A stretch of DNA of 64,000 bases from Rheinheimera sp. D18 (GTDB taxonomy: Bacteria; Pseudomonadota; Gammaproteobacteria; Enterobacterales; Alteromonadaceae). The notes beneath the pieces were generated by a model. It had not been told where the DNA came from. It saw only the letters and a list, made by a program, of their open reading frames with translations, and did no database searches. A program made the position numbers and the translations under genes. Below are positions 20,686-29,866 of this stretch, one piece after another; the stretch's first letter is position 1; every line of letters starts with the position of its first letter. Where the stretch lies: NCBI RefSeq assembly GCF_004345025.1, contig NZ_CP037745.1, forward strand, positions 3,038,001-3,102,000. Direction: 5' to 3'.

Positions 20686-21171
20686 ATGTACACCCGTGTG
20701 CAGACAGCGCGAAACAAATGGGGTGGCTCACTTGGTGCCATCGATAGCTGGCTGGATGACAGACAGCAGCTTATTGTAAGTTACTGTAAACTGGCAGCAC
20801 TGCCTCCTTTTGATACCAAACGTACCACTTTGCCAAGCCAAGCTAATGTACAAGAATTTTGTCAGTTAATGGTCGACTACTTATCTGCCGGGCATTTTGA
20901 AGTATACGAACGTATAGTATCCGAATCAGCTACAAACGGCACCGATAGCCGTAAACTGGCTGATAGCCTCTATCCGAAAATTGCCGTTTCTACCGATTTA
21001 GCGCTCAATTTTAATGACTTATATGCTGACCACCTAAGCACACGACATAGCGGCGCTTTTGACCGAGAGCTATCCGAACTTGGTCAAGCATTAGAGCAAC
21101 GTTTTGAATACGAAGATCAATTAATTAATACGCTGTACGAAAAGCATAATGACTCAAGTGTTCAAGCGTAA
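20686..21171 (+). CDS. rsd: Rsd/AlgQ-family regulator of RNA polymerase sigma-70
   Basis: All-helical protein that binds sigma-70 region 4 and helps shift RNA polymerase toward alternative sigma factors. I use the ATG at 20686 because it has a strong ribosome binding site (AAGGAGAAGGCA) and gives 161 residues, near the 158 of E. coli Rsd; the open frame extends 35 codons upstream without a convincing start. Conserved stretches include IDSWLDDRQQLIVSYC, QLMVDYLSAGHFEVYERI and LGQALEQRFEYED. It is divergent from nudC, as in E. coli, and ends at its own terminator. Confidence 0.9.
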   Translation: MYTRVQTARNKWGGSLGAIDSWLDDRQQLIVSYCKLAALPPFDTKRTTLPSQANVQEFCQLMVDYLSAGHFEVYERIVSESATNGTDSRKLADSLYPKIAVSTDLALNFNDLYADHLSTRHSGAFDRELSELGQALEQRFEYEDQLINTLYEKHNDSSVQA

Positions 21172-21182
21172 TTTATTCGCAT

Positions 21183-21208
21183 AAAAAAGCGGCATAAGCC
21201 GCTTTTTT
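21183..21208 (+). terminator. terminator between rsd and the FKBP gene
   Basis: AAAAAAGCGGC, loop ATAA, GCCGCTTTTTT; bidirectional in appearance. Confidence 0.87.
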
Positions 21209-21226
21209 CTTTATTTCACCGCAAAC

Positions 21227-21961
21227 TTATTCAGTTTCTGCTGAAACAATTTCCAATAGCTCAACTTCAAATACTAATACGCTATTAGGCTTGATAACGC
21301 CCATATCACGCTCGCCATAGGCAAGTTCTGACGGAATAGTAAATTTGAACTTAGAACCCACATTCATTAACTGAACGCCTTCAGTCCAACCTGGAATAAC
21401 GCGGTTTAATGGAAACTGCGCCGGCTCGCCACGATCTAACGAACTATCAAACTTAGTGCCATCAACTAAAGTACCCGTGTAGTGCACTTTAACCGTATCA
21501 GTGGCGGCTGGTTTAGCACCATCAGCGGCTTGTAGAACTTCGTACTGTAAACCAGACTCTGTTACGGTAACGCCCTCTTTTTTCACATTTTCAGCTAAAT
21601 AAGCTTTGCCTGAAGCTATTGCTTGCTCTGCTTCGGCTTCTACCATCGCCGTTTGCTTTTCACGGAATTTTTCTTCCAACGTCGTCATCATTGCCTGAAC
21701 TTCTTCATCAGACATGGTCGCTTTGTTAGACACCGCGTCTTGAACACCGCGTAAAATTAAAGCACGGTCTACTGTCAGGCCAAGCTTAGTATAATCTTCC
21801 AATGTGCTATCTAAGTAACGGCCAACAGAAACACCTAAGCTGTAAGACTGTTTAGCTTCGTCAGTATCCAATACTGCAGGTTTCTGCTCTGCTTCTTTTT
21901 GGCATGCAGCAAGTGTCATTACTGCTACTGCGACCAGAGTCATTTTTGTAACTAAGCGCAT
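21227..21961 (-). CDS. fkpA: FkpA-like FKBP peptidyl-prolyl isomerase, lipoprotein
   Basis: Envelope prolyl isomerase and chaperone. 244 residues with a lipoprotein signal peptide ending in the lipobox LAAC (Cys20), so it is probably lipid-anchored, unlike soluble E. coli FkpA. An N-terminal dimerisation domain (about 35-125, SYSLGVSVGRYL and Glu/Ala-rich helices) precedes the FKBP domain (about 135-240) with VKVHYTGTLVDGTKFDSS, VIPGWTEGVQLM and IPSELAYGERDMG. The ribosome binding site TTGGAG is well placed. It is divergent from the WD40 gene and adjacent to slyX, as in enterobacteria. Confidence 0.9.
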   Translation of the reverse strand: MRLVTKMTLVAVAVMTLAACQKEAEQKPAVLDTDEAKQSYSLGVSVGRYLDSTLEDYTKLGLTVDRALILRGVQDAVSNKATMSDEEVQAMMTTLEEKFREKQTAMVEAEAEQAIASGKAYLAENVKKEGVTVTESGLQYEVLQAADGAKPAATDTVKVHYTGTLVDGTKFDSSLDRGEPAQFPLNRVIPGWTEGVQLMNVGSKFKFTIPSELAYGERDMGVIKPNSVLVFEVELLEIVSAETE

Positions 21962-22066
21962 TTAGTTCTCCAAGATTTACGCAGCAAGGCTGCAAAAGTA
22001 TGTTTTAATAGTGTGTAACGAACTGACCTATACTAACGGTTTGTGCTCTGGAGGTTAACACCCGAC

Positions 22067-23047
22067 ATGAAATATCCTGCGTTTTTTCTACTATTATTGC
22101 TCGGCGGTTGCGAAAAACTAAGTTCGCCGTTACCCGCACAGCAATTTACTCATGTTGCCAAAGGTAGTTATGCTGCAGCGCTGTCAGATGATGCGCGCTT
22201 TGCTGCGGTATCATCGGTTCAAGACGGCGTCGCATTATGGGATTTGCAAACTAACGCGCTAAAATACCAATGGCGACATCAAGATGCCGCGGATAACTTA
22301 GTATTTAGCTTAGCGATTAGCCATGATAACAGCCATGTGCTCACTGCAGATCAGCACACTTATGCGCTATGGAATACTGAGAATGGTAAAAACATCGGTT
22401 ACTGGCAGTTAGACGAGGCCACGGTGCGTGACATCGCCGTATCCGATAACGGTGCTCACTTACTCATTGGTAAAAGTAACGGTGGTGTGCAACACATTAC
22501 TTTAGCTAGCGGCCGTCGGTTAGAGTTTTTAGGCCACACGGAGCGGATTAACAGTGTTGCTATGTCGCCGAATGGTCGCTATGCGCTTACGGGTGGTAAC
22601 GATTACAAAGCCTATTTATGGGATACGCAAAGTGCGCAAATTATTTATAGCTTTAGCCATCCAAGCCGAGTAACAAAGGTAGCTTTAGACCCGCAAGGCC
22701 GCTATGCCTTTACGGCAGACAGCCAAGATTTAGCACAAATCTGGGATATTAAAACCGGCAAGCTGATAAGCAAGCTGCAATTTAGCGCGCGCCAGCAAGT
22801 GTTTAGTGCTGTAACCTTTAGCCCTGATGGCAAAACCTTGGCTACGGGTGCACCAACCCGTAAGCTCGCGCTGTGGGATGTACAAACTGGCGCGGAGCTA
22901 CAACGATGGCAGGTTTCAGTACGACCTGATAGCCGTCCGCCTAGCGCAGTAGTGCATGCGGTAGCCTTTTTAGGCGATAATCAACTTATTAGCGAAAGCT
23001 CCAGTGGCATAGCCGAAGTATGGGATATAAAACATGATGACAAGTGA
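22067..23047 (+). CDS. WD40-repeat lipoprotein
   Basis: 326 residues from the ATG at 22067, chosen because it gives a clean lipoprotein signal peptide with lipobox LLGGC (Cys15) and GGAGG lies 12 nt upstream; an in-frame GTG eight codons earlier lacks a ribosome site. The rest is a beta-propeller of about six WD40 blades, with repeats ending in LWD, LWN or IWD (VALWDLQTN, AYLWDTQSA, AQIWDIKTG, LALWDVQTG, AEVWDIK). A protein-protein scaffold in the envelope is likely; the partner is unknown. It overlaps slyX by 14 nt and is probably co-transcribed with it. Confidence 0.82.
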   Translation: MKYPAFFLLLLLGGCEKLSSPLPAQQFTHVAKGSYAAALSDDARFAAVSSVQDGVALWDLQTNALKYQWRHQDAADNLVFSLAISHDNSHVLTADQHTYALWNTENGKNIGYWQLDEATVRDIAVSDNGAHLLIGKSNGGVQHITLASGRRLEFLGHTERINSVAMSPNGRYALTGGNDYKAYLWDTQSAQIIYSFSHPSRVTKVALDPQGRYAFTADSQDLAQIWDIKTGKLISKLQFSARQQVFSAVTFSPDGKTLATGAPTRKLALWDVQTGAELQRWQVSVRPDSRPPSAVVHAVAFLGDNQLISESSSGIAEVWDIKHDDK

Positions 23048-23261
23048 GCAAGAGTTACAGCTGCATATTGTAGAGCTAGAAAGTAAGCTGGCATTTCAGG
23101 AAGACACGGTAAATAGCTTAAGTAATGAATTACTTGAGCATCACAAAAAAATAGACCGCTTGCAGCAACAAGTTATGTTGCTGGCAGAAAAGCTACGCAA
23201 CCTACCCGACGACCAAGGCATACTGCGGCCAGAAGAAGAGCCCCTGCCGCCGCATTACTAA
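23034..23261 (+). CDS. slyX: SlyX protein
   Basis: 75-residue coiled-coil protein (heptads over about 5-55: LQLHIVELESKLAFQEDTV) with a Pro-rich acidic C-terminus ending PLPPHY, the hallmark of SlyX. Function unknown; it sits near fkpA as in other gammaproteobacteria. It begins at a double ATG overlapping the WD40 gene. Confidence 0.88.
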   Translation: MMTSEQELQLHIVELESKLAFQEDTVNSLSNELLEHHKKIDRLQQQVMLLAEKLRNLPDDQGILRPEEEPLPPHY

Positions 23262-23264
23262 GCA

Positions 23265-23471
23265 CTACTCTGGCTTAAATACGCCAATTACCTGCTCAGC
23301 AGCGCGGCTCGCTTTAGCGACTTGCGCTTCTGGCTGCACCATTTGGTGGCCGCACTGTACACATTCAACTTTTTCTACATTGTTTTCTAAAAACAACATC
23401 ATCGTGTCCATTGCCTTGCACTTTGGGCAGCTAGCACCAGCAATAAAACGCTTCTTTTTCCGTGTTGTCAT
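23265..23471 (-). CDS. yheV: YheV-family zinc ribbon protein
   Basis: 68 residues from an ATG preceded by GAGGCG; a start four codons upstream is less likely. CPKC and CVQC form a zinc ribbon and the chain ends EQVIGVFKPE, very like E. coli YheV. Function unknown; cytosolic. It lies between slyX and yheS, as in enterobacteria. Confidence 0.88.
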   Translation of the reverse strand: MTTRKKKRFIAGASCPKCKAMDTMMLFLENNVEKVECVQCGHQMVQPEAQVAKASRAAEQVIGVFKPE

Positions 23472-23573
23472 TTTTCGCCTCATTTTTTGTCCAGCAATTT
23501 TACGCGCTAAGCCTTGGTTTGTTGCACTTATACGGGTAAATTAGCAGCCCAATTCAGTTACACAGGAAACAAC

Positions 23574-25481
23574 ATGATCCAGCTGCAACAGGTTGAACTG
23601 CGCCGTGGTATTCAGTGTTTATTTCAAGGCGCCGATCTTACCGTATTTCCGGGGCAAAAGGTGGGAATTGTCGGTGCCAACGGTTGTGGAAAATCCAGCC
23701 TATTTGCGCTACTGCAAAACAAACTGCACGCAGATGCCGGGAATGTTAGCATTCCTGCTAGCTGGCATATTGCAACAGTAGCCCAAGAAACCCCAGCGCT
23801 TGATTGCAGCGCAATGGACTACGTATTACAAGGTGACGAACAACTATTTCCGCTGTTACTTAAAGTGCGCACGGGCTGCAGCGAATCAGACTTAGCCGCG
23901 GTGCATTTACAAATAGAAACACTCGACGGTTATCGCGCCGAAGCTAAAGCCGGTATTTTATTAGATGGCTTAGGCTTTAGCGGCGAAGCACAACAACACG
24001 CCGTGAAATCGTTCTCTGGTGGCTGGCGTATGCGCCTTAATTTGGCTCGCGCATTGATGCAGCGTGCTGAACTATTGTTACTAGATGAACCCACCAACCA
24101 CCTAGATTTAGATGCTGTGTTGTGGCTAGAAAAATACCTGAGCAATTATCAAGGCACGTTACTACTGATCAGTCATGACCGCGATTTTCTGGATGCAGTA
24201 ACCGACAATATTGTGCACATTGAACGGCAAACTTTAACCTTATACAAAGGTAACTATAGTCAATTTGAGCGCCAGCGCGCCGAGCAACTTTCGCAGCAAC
24301 AATCAACGTTTGATAAACAGCAACGCCACGTGGCGCATTTACAAAAGTTTATCGACCGCTTTAAAGCCCAGGCCACTAAAGCCCGCCAGGCTCAAAGCCG
24401 CATTAAAGCATTAGAACGTATGACACTAGTAGCGCCAGCACATGTCGACTCACCGTTTAGTTTTAGTTTTTTAGCGCCAAAAGCACTACCAAACCCATTA
24501 TTAAAAATGGAGAATGTGCAGGCCGGTTACGCTGATAACATCATTTTAAGCCAAATTAAGTTTCAATTATTGCCTGGTAGCCGCATTGGTTTATTAGGCC
24601 GTAACGGTGCCGGTAAATCTACGCTAATTAAGCTATTATCCGGTAGCATGCCAGCCCAAAGTGGCGATATCTGGTATGCCAATGGTGTAAGTTTAGGTTA
24701 CTTTGCCCAGCATCAATTAGAGACCTTACGCCCACAAGACTCGCCGCTACAACACTTAGTACGACTAGACCCACTAGTGCCAGAACAAAAGTTACGTGAC
24801 TTTTTAGGTGGCTTTGGTTTTCATGGCGATAAAGCGTTAGAAGCCTGCGCGCCATTTTCTGGCGGTGAAAAAGCACGTTTAGTGCTAGCATTAATTGTGT
24901 ATCAACGGCCAAATTTATTGCTACTTGACGAACCGACCAACCACCTTGATTTAGATATGCGCGAAGCTATTGTTATGGCGCTACAAGAATTTGAGGGTGC
25001 CATTGTTATTGTTTCGCACGACAGGCATTTATTAAGCAGCTGTACCGACGAATTTTACCTGGTAGCTAATGGTAAAGTAGCGCCATTCGACGGCGATTTA
25101 GCCGACTATTACCAATGGCTGCAACAAGACGCCCGCAAAACGGCAAATGCCGCAGTAGCCGAAGCGACAATTAGCGTTAACGTGCAACGTAAAGATCAAA
25201 AACGCTTAGAAGCTGACTTGCGCAATCTGTTACGCCCGCTGCGACAAAAAATAGAAAAGTTAGAGCAGCAACAACAAAAGCTCACCACTGAACTCAGTGT
25301 TATCGAGCAGCAACTAGCCGATGCGGATATTTACTCCGCTGAGCGAAAAGCTGAACTTACTATGCTACTGGCACAACAAGCAGCGGCAAGCTCTAACTTA
25401 ACTAGCATTGAAGAAGATTGGTTTATCGCGCAGGACGAACTTGAACAGCAAAGCGATAAGTTTTGGCAACAAAATGGCTAA
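23574..25481 (+). CDS. yheS: ABC-F family ATPase YheS
   Basis: Soluble twin-cassette ATPase of the ABC-F group, which act on the ribosome rather than in membranes. 635 residues from the ATG preceded by CAGGAAAC (E. coli YheS has 637). Walker A motifs are GANGCGKSS and GRNGAGKST, and the signatures are FSGGWRMRLN and FSGGEKARLV. DEPTNHLD occurs twice. An interdomain linker rich in Lys/Arg/Gln (about 235-300) and a C-terminal coiled coil (about 535-630) are present. The next gene starts at its stop codon. Confidence 0.92.
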   Translation: MIQLQQVELRRGIQCLFQGADLTVFPGQKVGIVGANGCGKSSLFALLQNKLHADAGNVSIPASWHIATVAQETPALDCSAMDYVLQGDEQLFPLLLKVRTGCSESDLAAVHLQIETLDGYRAEAKAGILLDGLGFSGEAQQHAVKSFSGGWRMRLNLARALMQRAELLLLDEPTNHLDLDAVLWLEKYLSNYQGTLLLISHDRDFLDAVTDNIVHIERQTLTLYKGNYSQFERQRAEQLSQQQSTFDKQQRHVAHLQKFIDRFKAQATKARQAQSRIKALERMTLVAPAHVDSPFSFSFLAPKALPNPLLKMENVQAGYADNIILSQIKFQLLPGSRIGLLGRNGAGKSTLIKLLSGSMPAQSGDIWYANGVSLGYFAQHQLETLRPQDSPLQHLVRLDPLVPEQKLRDFLGGFGFHGDKALEACAPFSGGEKARLVLALIVYQRPNLLLLDEPTNHLDLDMREAIVMALQEFEGAIVIVSHDRHLLSSCTDEFYLVANGKVAPFDGDLADYYQWLQQDARKTANAAVAEATISVNVQRKDQKRLEADLRNLLRPLRQKIEKLEQQQQKLTTELSVIEQQLADADIYSAERKAELTMLLAQQAAASSNLTSIEEDWFIAQDELEQQSDKFWQQNG

Positions 25482-25950
25482 GGCACCTAGCGCTAAGCAG
25501 CTGTGGCAATTTAGCTTAGCGCTATACCCAAAAGTTAAGCACACTGCGCTGCAATGGCAGGATGAGCTAGGCGCGAACATAAACTTATTACTACTGCTTT
25601 GCTATTTAGAGCATCGGCAGTGCAGCCTTAACCCAGATGCGCTTGTGCTATTAGCTAACAAGCTGCATACCTTTAGTGTTCAATATACCCAGCCGCTGCG
25701 GGCAATAAGGCGCAATAATCATTGCCCGCTATTAAACCCAGCGCAACAAACCTCATTAAAACAGCTATTGCTACAAACCGAGCTCGTACTAGAACAGTTA
25801 GAGCAGCAGGTATTAGTCGAACAATGCCCAGTGCCGTTAGCAGCGGCTACACCAATGCTTGAGCAATATCTGGCTTATCTGGCCATTGAGCCAGCTAAAC
25901 AACAGCAACAATTGCATAACCTACGCCAAGCCATTGCTCAGTTAAGCTAA
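25474..25950 (+). CDS. DUF2390 / TIGR02444-type protein
   Basis: 158-residue cytosolic helical protein rich in Leu and Gln. The start overlaps the yheS stop (ATGGCTAA). The N-terminus LWQFSLALYPKVKHTALQWQ followed by GANINLLLLLCYL matches my memory of the TIGR02444 family, commonly found next to yheS in pseudomonads and Alteromonadales. Function unknown; tight coupling suggests a link to YheS. Confidence 0.8.
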   Translation: MAKAPSAKQLWQFSLALYPKVKHTALQWQDELGANINLLLLLCYLEHRQCSLNPDALVLLANKLHTFSVQYTQPLRAIRRNNHCPLLNPAQQTSLKQLLLQTELVLEQLEQQVLVEQCPVPLAAATPMLEQYLAYLAIEPAKQQQQLHNLRQAIAQLS

Positions 25951-26038
25951 AGGTCTGACCAATCTTTGATCTGTATCAGCTTAACCGCTAATCGCATCGT
26001 CTATACTGGCAGCAATTACACAGCGCGAGGGCTAGACG

Positions 26039-26179
26039 ATGAACTTGTGGCACGAATTTACTAACGATCCAGTAATTTTTATTTCTTTTACAGGGTTAGC
26101 AATATTGATTGGTTTAGGTATTTTCTATGCTATTTACTTTATACATAAAGTAAATAATGAGCAGCCAGACGGTAAATAA
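26039..26179 (+). CDS. small single-pass membrane protein, DUF3149-like
   Basis: 46 residues. A short N-terminus (MNLWHEFTNDPV) leads into one hydrophobic helix (about 13-35) and a hydrophilic tail (HKVNNEQPDGK). The start ATG follows GCGAGGGCTAGACG, which holds a plausible GAGG site. The pattern resembles the DUF3149 family of tiny membrane proteins. Function unknown. Confidence 0.65.
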   Translation: MNLWHEFTNDPVIFISFTGLAILIGLGIFYAIYFIHKVNNEQPDGK

Positions 26180-26194
26180 CCATTACACGTTATT

Positions 26195-26521
26195 CTAGTC
26201 TAACTCTAAATGCTGCAATTTATCAGGCACACCATTCCACGCATCGGCATCTGCCGGTGCTGGCTTAATTTCACGAATATTCGGCCATATCTCGGCCAAC
26301 TCTGCATTTAGCTGCATAAACCCTTGTTGTTCAGCGGGTACTTTTTCTTCTTGCACTATGGCATTTGCTGGACACTCTGGCTCACACAAACCACAATCGA
26401 TACAAATTGTCGGGCTAATAACTAAAAAATTAGGGCCTTCAAAAAAAGCATCTACTGGACACACAGTCACACAATCGGTGTATTTACATTTAATGCAGTT
26501 ATCCAGTACGACAAAAGCCAT
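26195..26521 (-). CDS. fdxA: seven-iron ferredoxin FdxA
   Basis: Cytosolic electron carrier of 108 residues. Cysteines 9, 12, 17, 21 and 40, 43, 46, 50 reproduce the Azotobacter ferredoxin I arrangement. By that model 9, 17 and 50 hold a [3Fe-4S] cluster, 21, 40, 43 and 46 hold a [4Fe-4S] cluster, and Cys12 is free. The C-terminal extension is typical of the family. The start was chosen at MAFVVLDN to match known FdxA proteins; the frame extends 37 codons further without family support. Confidence 0.92.
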   Translation of the reverse strand: MAFVVLDNCIKCKYTDCVTVCPVDAFFEGPNFLVISPTICIDCGLCEPECPANAIVQEEKVPAEQQGFMQLNAELAEIWPNIREIKPAPADADAWNGVPDKLQHLELD

Positions 26522-26696
26522 AGTAATGCGGTTCCATCTAGTTGTAGGTTGCAGATCATACTGCAGCACGCTAGAAAAACAAGTTGCAGCATTTAAAACC
26601 TTACGGACAACCGTGCCAAGTTGGCGTAACATAGTACGTATCTTGTGAGCGCCTAGGCACCCGGCCTTGTCGCAATGACACCGATATGGAACTTCT

Positions 26697-28310
26697 ATGC
26701 TGCGCCTAACCGAAATAAAATTACCGTTAAATCATGATGAAAATGCCATTTCCGCGGCTATTATCGAAAAATTAGCTATTATTCCCGAACAACTACATAA
26801 CATCACGGTATTTAAACGCGGTTTCGATGCACGCAAGAAAGCAGATATTCAGCTGATTTATACCTTAGATATTGATGTAGATGACGAAGCGCAGCTGCTG
26901 CAACGTTTTGCCCACGATCAGCATGTAAAGCCAACTCCTGACACCAGCTATGCCTATGTTGGCCAAGCGCCAGACAACTTAGCAGAGCGCCCTATTGTTA
27001 TTGGTCTTGGCCCTTGTGGCTTATTTGCCGGCTTAATCTTGGCGCAAATGGGTTTTAATCCCATCATTTTAGAACGCGGCAAAGACGTACGCGAACGCAC
27101 TAAAGACACCTTTGGCTTTTGGCGGGGTAAAGCATTAAATAGCGAGTCCAACGTACAATTTGGCGAAGGCGGTGCCGGTACGTTTTCTGATGGAAAATTA
27201 TATAGCCAAGTAAAAGATCCCAAGCACTATGGCCGTAAAGTGATGAGCGAATTTGTTGCTGCTGGCGCACCAGAAGAAATTATGTATGTGAGCAAACCGC
27301 ACATAGGCACCTTTAAATTGGTCGCTATGATGGAAAAAATGCGCGCTAACATTATTGCCTTAGGTGGTGAGATCCGCTTTAACACTAGAGTTGATGAGAT
27401 TCATACTGAAGATGGGCAGCTAACCGGCTTAACCTTAGCGAGTGGCGAACGGCTGCACAGCAAGCACGTAGTATTAGCCATCGGCCATAGCGCGCGCGAC
27501 ACCTTTCAAATGCTATATGACAAAGGTGTTTATATTGAAGCTAAGCCATTTTCTATTGGTTTTAGGATTGAGCACGAACAATCCATGATCGACGAGTGCC
27601 GCTTTGGTCGTAATGCCGGCAACCCTATTTTAGGCGCCGCTGACTATAAGCTGGTACACCATTGCAGTAATGGCCGCAGTGTATACAGTTTTTGTATGTG
27701 CCCAGGCGGCACGGTAGTTGCGTCGTCGTCCGAGCAAGGCGGTGTAGTCACCAATGGCATGAGCCAATATTCGCGCCACGAACGGAACGCCAATAGTGCT
27801 ATTGTGGTAGGAATCGACCCCGAGCGTGACTACCCGGGGCACCCGTTAGCGGGTATTGAACTGCAGCGCCAGTTAGAACAAAAAGCCTTTAAACTCGGTG
27901 GCGAAAACTACCATGCGCCAGCCCAATTAATTGGCGATTTTCTGTTAGGTAAGGCATCCACCGAACTAGGTGAAGTAAAGCCATCGTACACTCCTGGCAT
28001 TACGCTAACCGACTTAGCACAAGTACTGCCTGAATTTGCTATCACGGCGATTCGCGAGGCAATACCCGCCTTTGACCGGCAAATTAAAGGCTTTGCTAAA
28101 GCAGACGGTATGTTAACGGGGGTTGAAACTCGCACTTCTTCACCTATTTGCATTAAACGTGGCGACGATATGCAAAGCATTAATTTAAAAGGCTTATACC
28201 CTGCTGGAGAAGGCGCAGGCTATGCGGGCGGTATTTTATCTGCTGGTATAGACGGGATTAAAGTAGCAGAAGCTTTAGCGCTGGCGATGCTTGCGCAGGT
28301 AAAAAGCTAA
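26697..28310 (+). CDS. FAD-dependent NAD(P)-type oxidoreductase (COG2509-like)
   Basis: 537 residues. An N-terminal domain (1-100) precedes an FAD Rossmann motif read as [19 protein letters not shown] (about 101-119), the segment [19 protein letters not shown], and a C-terminal [17 protein letters not shown] that closes the FAD site. This matches the large uncharacterised flavoprotein dehydrogenases often annotated as FAD-dependent protein. Substrate unknown. It is divergent from fdxA, which may be an electron partner, though this is only positional evidence. Confidence 0.82.
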   Translation: MLRLTEIKLPLNHDENAISAAIIEKLAIIPEQLHNITVFKRGFDARKKADIQLIYTLDIDVDDEAQLLQRFAHDQHVKPTPDTSYAYVGQAPDNLAERPIVIGLGPCGLFAGLILAQMGFNPIILERGKDVRERTKDTFGFWRGKALNSESNVQFGEGGAGTFSDGKLYSQVKDPKHYGRKVMSEFVAAGAPEEIMYVSKPHIGTFKLVAMMEKMRANIIALGGEIRFNTRVDEIHTEDGQLTGLTLASGERLHSKHVVLAIGHSARDTFQMLYDKGVYIEAKPFSIGFRIEHEQSMIDECRFGRNAGNPILGAADYKLVHHCSNGRSVYSFCMCPGGTVVASSSEQGGVVTNGMSQYSRHERNANSAIVVGIDPERDYPGHPLAGIELQRQLEQKAFKLGGENYHAPAQLIGDFLLGKASTELGEVKPSYTPGITLTDLAQVLPEFAITAIREAIPAFDRQIKGFAKADGMLTGVETRTSSPICIKRGDDMQSINLKGLYPAGEGAGYAGGILSAGIDGIKVAEALALAMLAQVKS

Positions 28311-28338
28311 TAATAAGCGTTGATTTTATTACTCAAAC

Positions 28339-29715
28339 TTAAACTTGTTCATGTTGCGGTAGCTTAGTTGGCATAACTAGATTGCCGCCAGCTTTTTTGG
28401 CCAGATACATTGCATTATCCGCACACATTATCAGTGTCTTAGCCGCCTTAGCGTGCTGCGGATATAACGCCAAGCCAATACTTGGTAATACCGTAACGTG
28501 TTGGTTTGATAAACTAAACGGCTGACTTAACACATTACGAATTTTTTCTGCTTGCTGCAAGGCTACGGCTTCGTTGTCAGAATTCGGCAGTAAAATAACA
28601 AACTCGTCACCACCAAAGCGCGCCACAGTATCAGTTTGGCGCAAGCATTGCTGAATACGCTGCGCGGTTTGTTGTAATAACTCATCACCAACATGATGGC
28701 CAAAGCTGTCATTTACTTGCTTAAACTTGTCTAAATCTAAATACAGTAACGCAAAAGATTGCTGCTCTCGCTCTGCTTGCAACATAGTAAGGTGTAAACG
28801 GTCGTAAAACAGCTCTCGGTTAGGCAACTGGGTTAGCTGATCATACAAGGCGCTACGCTGCAGTCGCGCTATCATCTGCTTACGCTCAATCGCTACCGCT
28901 ATCTGCACCGAAACAAACTCCAGCAGCTCTACTTCGCTATTAATATAATCATTAGCCGAAGCCGCATTTTGTACCATTAACACGCCAATAACCGCAGTAT
29001 GCGATTTAAGCGGCACACCAAGCCAATTAACAAACTTGTCTTGTACTCGCTGGTGAAACGCAGTTGATAGCTCAGTTTTATTATCACCTGAAAGTATAAT
29101 CGTTTCAGAGCGCCGGATAACTTCCTGGCACAGCGTTAACACATCAACGTTATCCGTTTCATCATGCTGCAATTGCAACGTCGCATTATAGGCAAAGCTT
29201 AATTGGCCAGAGTCGGCGTTTTTAAGCACTATGGCAAAACGCCGCATGGGTATTAACCGAGCCACAATTTGCTGAATACTCTGATATAGGCTAGGGAGGT
29301 CATCGGTAGCAAACGCTGCTTCAGAAATGGCATATACTGCGGCTTGGCGGGCTTCTATCTGCTTGCTGCGGCTTATATCACGGGCTACGGCTACTCTACG
29401 TTTATCACTTTGTGACCAACGCGCCGACCAGAGTAAATGAATAACTTGGCCATCTTTACGAAGATAGCGGTTTTCAAAATCAACTTTTACCGCACCGGCA
29501 TTTATTTCATCTGCTACTTGTAAGGTGCGCGCACGATCATCTGGGTGTACCAAATCAATCATTGGCTTGCCAATGAGTTCGGCTGGCGTATAACCAAACA
29601 TGCGCTCAGCACCGGCACTGACAAATTCAAACCGGCCGTGACGGTCTACTACGCAAATAGCATCTAGCAACAAGTCGATATAATTGCTCAGAGACTTATA
29701 ACTCTCAGTGTTCAT
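28339..29715 (-). CDS. PAS-GAF-GGDEF diguanylate cyclase
   Basis: 458 residues with no membrane segment, so a cytosolic sensor. A PAS domain (about 8-125, FEFVSAGAERMFGYTPAELIG, with a PAC segment) and a GAF domain (about 130-280) precede a GGDEF domain (about 290-450). The active site FGGDEF is intact and RQTD lies exactly five residues before it, a product-inhibition I-site. It should make cyclic di-GMP under feedback control; the input signal is unknown. Confidence 0.9.
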   Translation of the reverse strand: MNTESYKSLSNYIDLLLDAICVVDRHGRFEFVSAGAERMFGYTPAELIGKPMIDLVHPDDRARTLQVADEINAGAVKVDFENRYLRKDGQVIHLLWSARWSQSDKRRVAVARDISRSKQIEARQAAVYAISEAAFATDDLPSLYQSIQQIVARLIPMRRFAIVLKNADSGQLSFAYNATLQLQHDETDNVDVLTLCQEVIRRSETIILSGDNKTELSTAFHQRVQDKFVNWLGVPLKSHTAVIGVLMVQNAASANDYINSEVELLEFVSVQIAVAIERKQMIARLQRSALYDQLTQLPNRELFYDRLHLTMLQAEREQQSFALLYLDLDKFKQVNDSFGHHVGDELLQQTAQRIQQCLRQTDTVARFGGDEFVILLPNSDNEAVALQQAEKIRNVLSQPFSLSNQHVTVLPSIGLALYPQHAKAAKTLIMCADNAMYLAKKAGGNLVMPTKLPQHEQV

Positions 29716-29866
29716 AATACGCTAAACACTCACCACCCAGTAATGCCTTAAACCTTAGCATGATTTACTCACTATACCAGTGTTGAATTAACAAAAGCGC
29801 CGCAGAAAAATAGCCGTTTAGCGGGTCTAATTAAACACCGTTCTAAAAGCACGCAAATACTTAACA

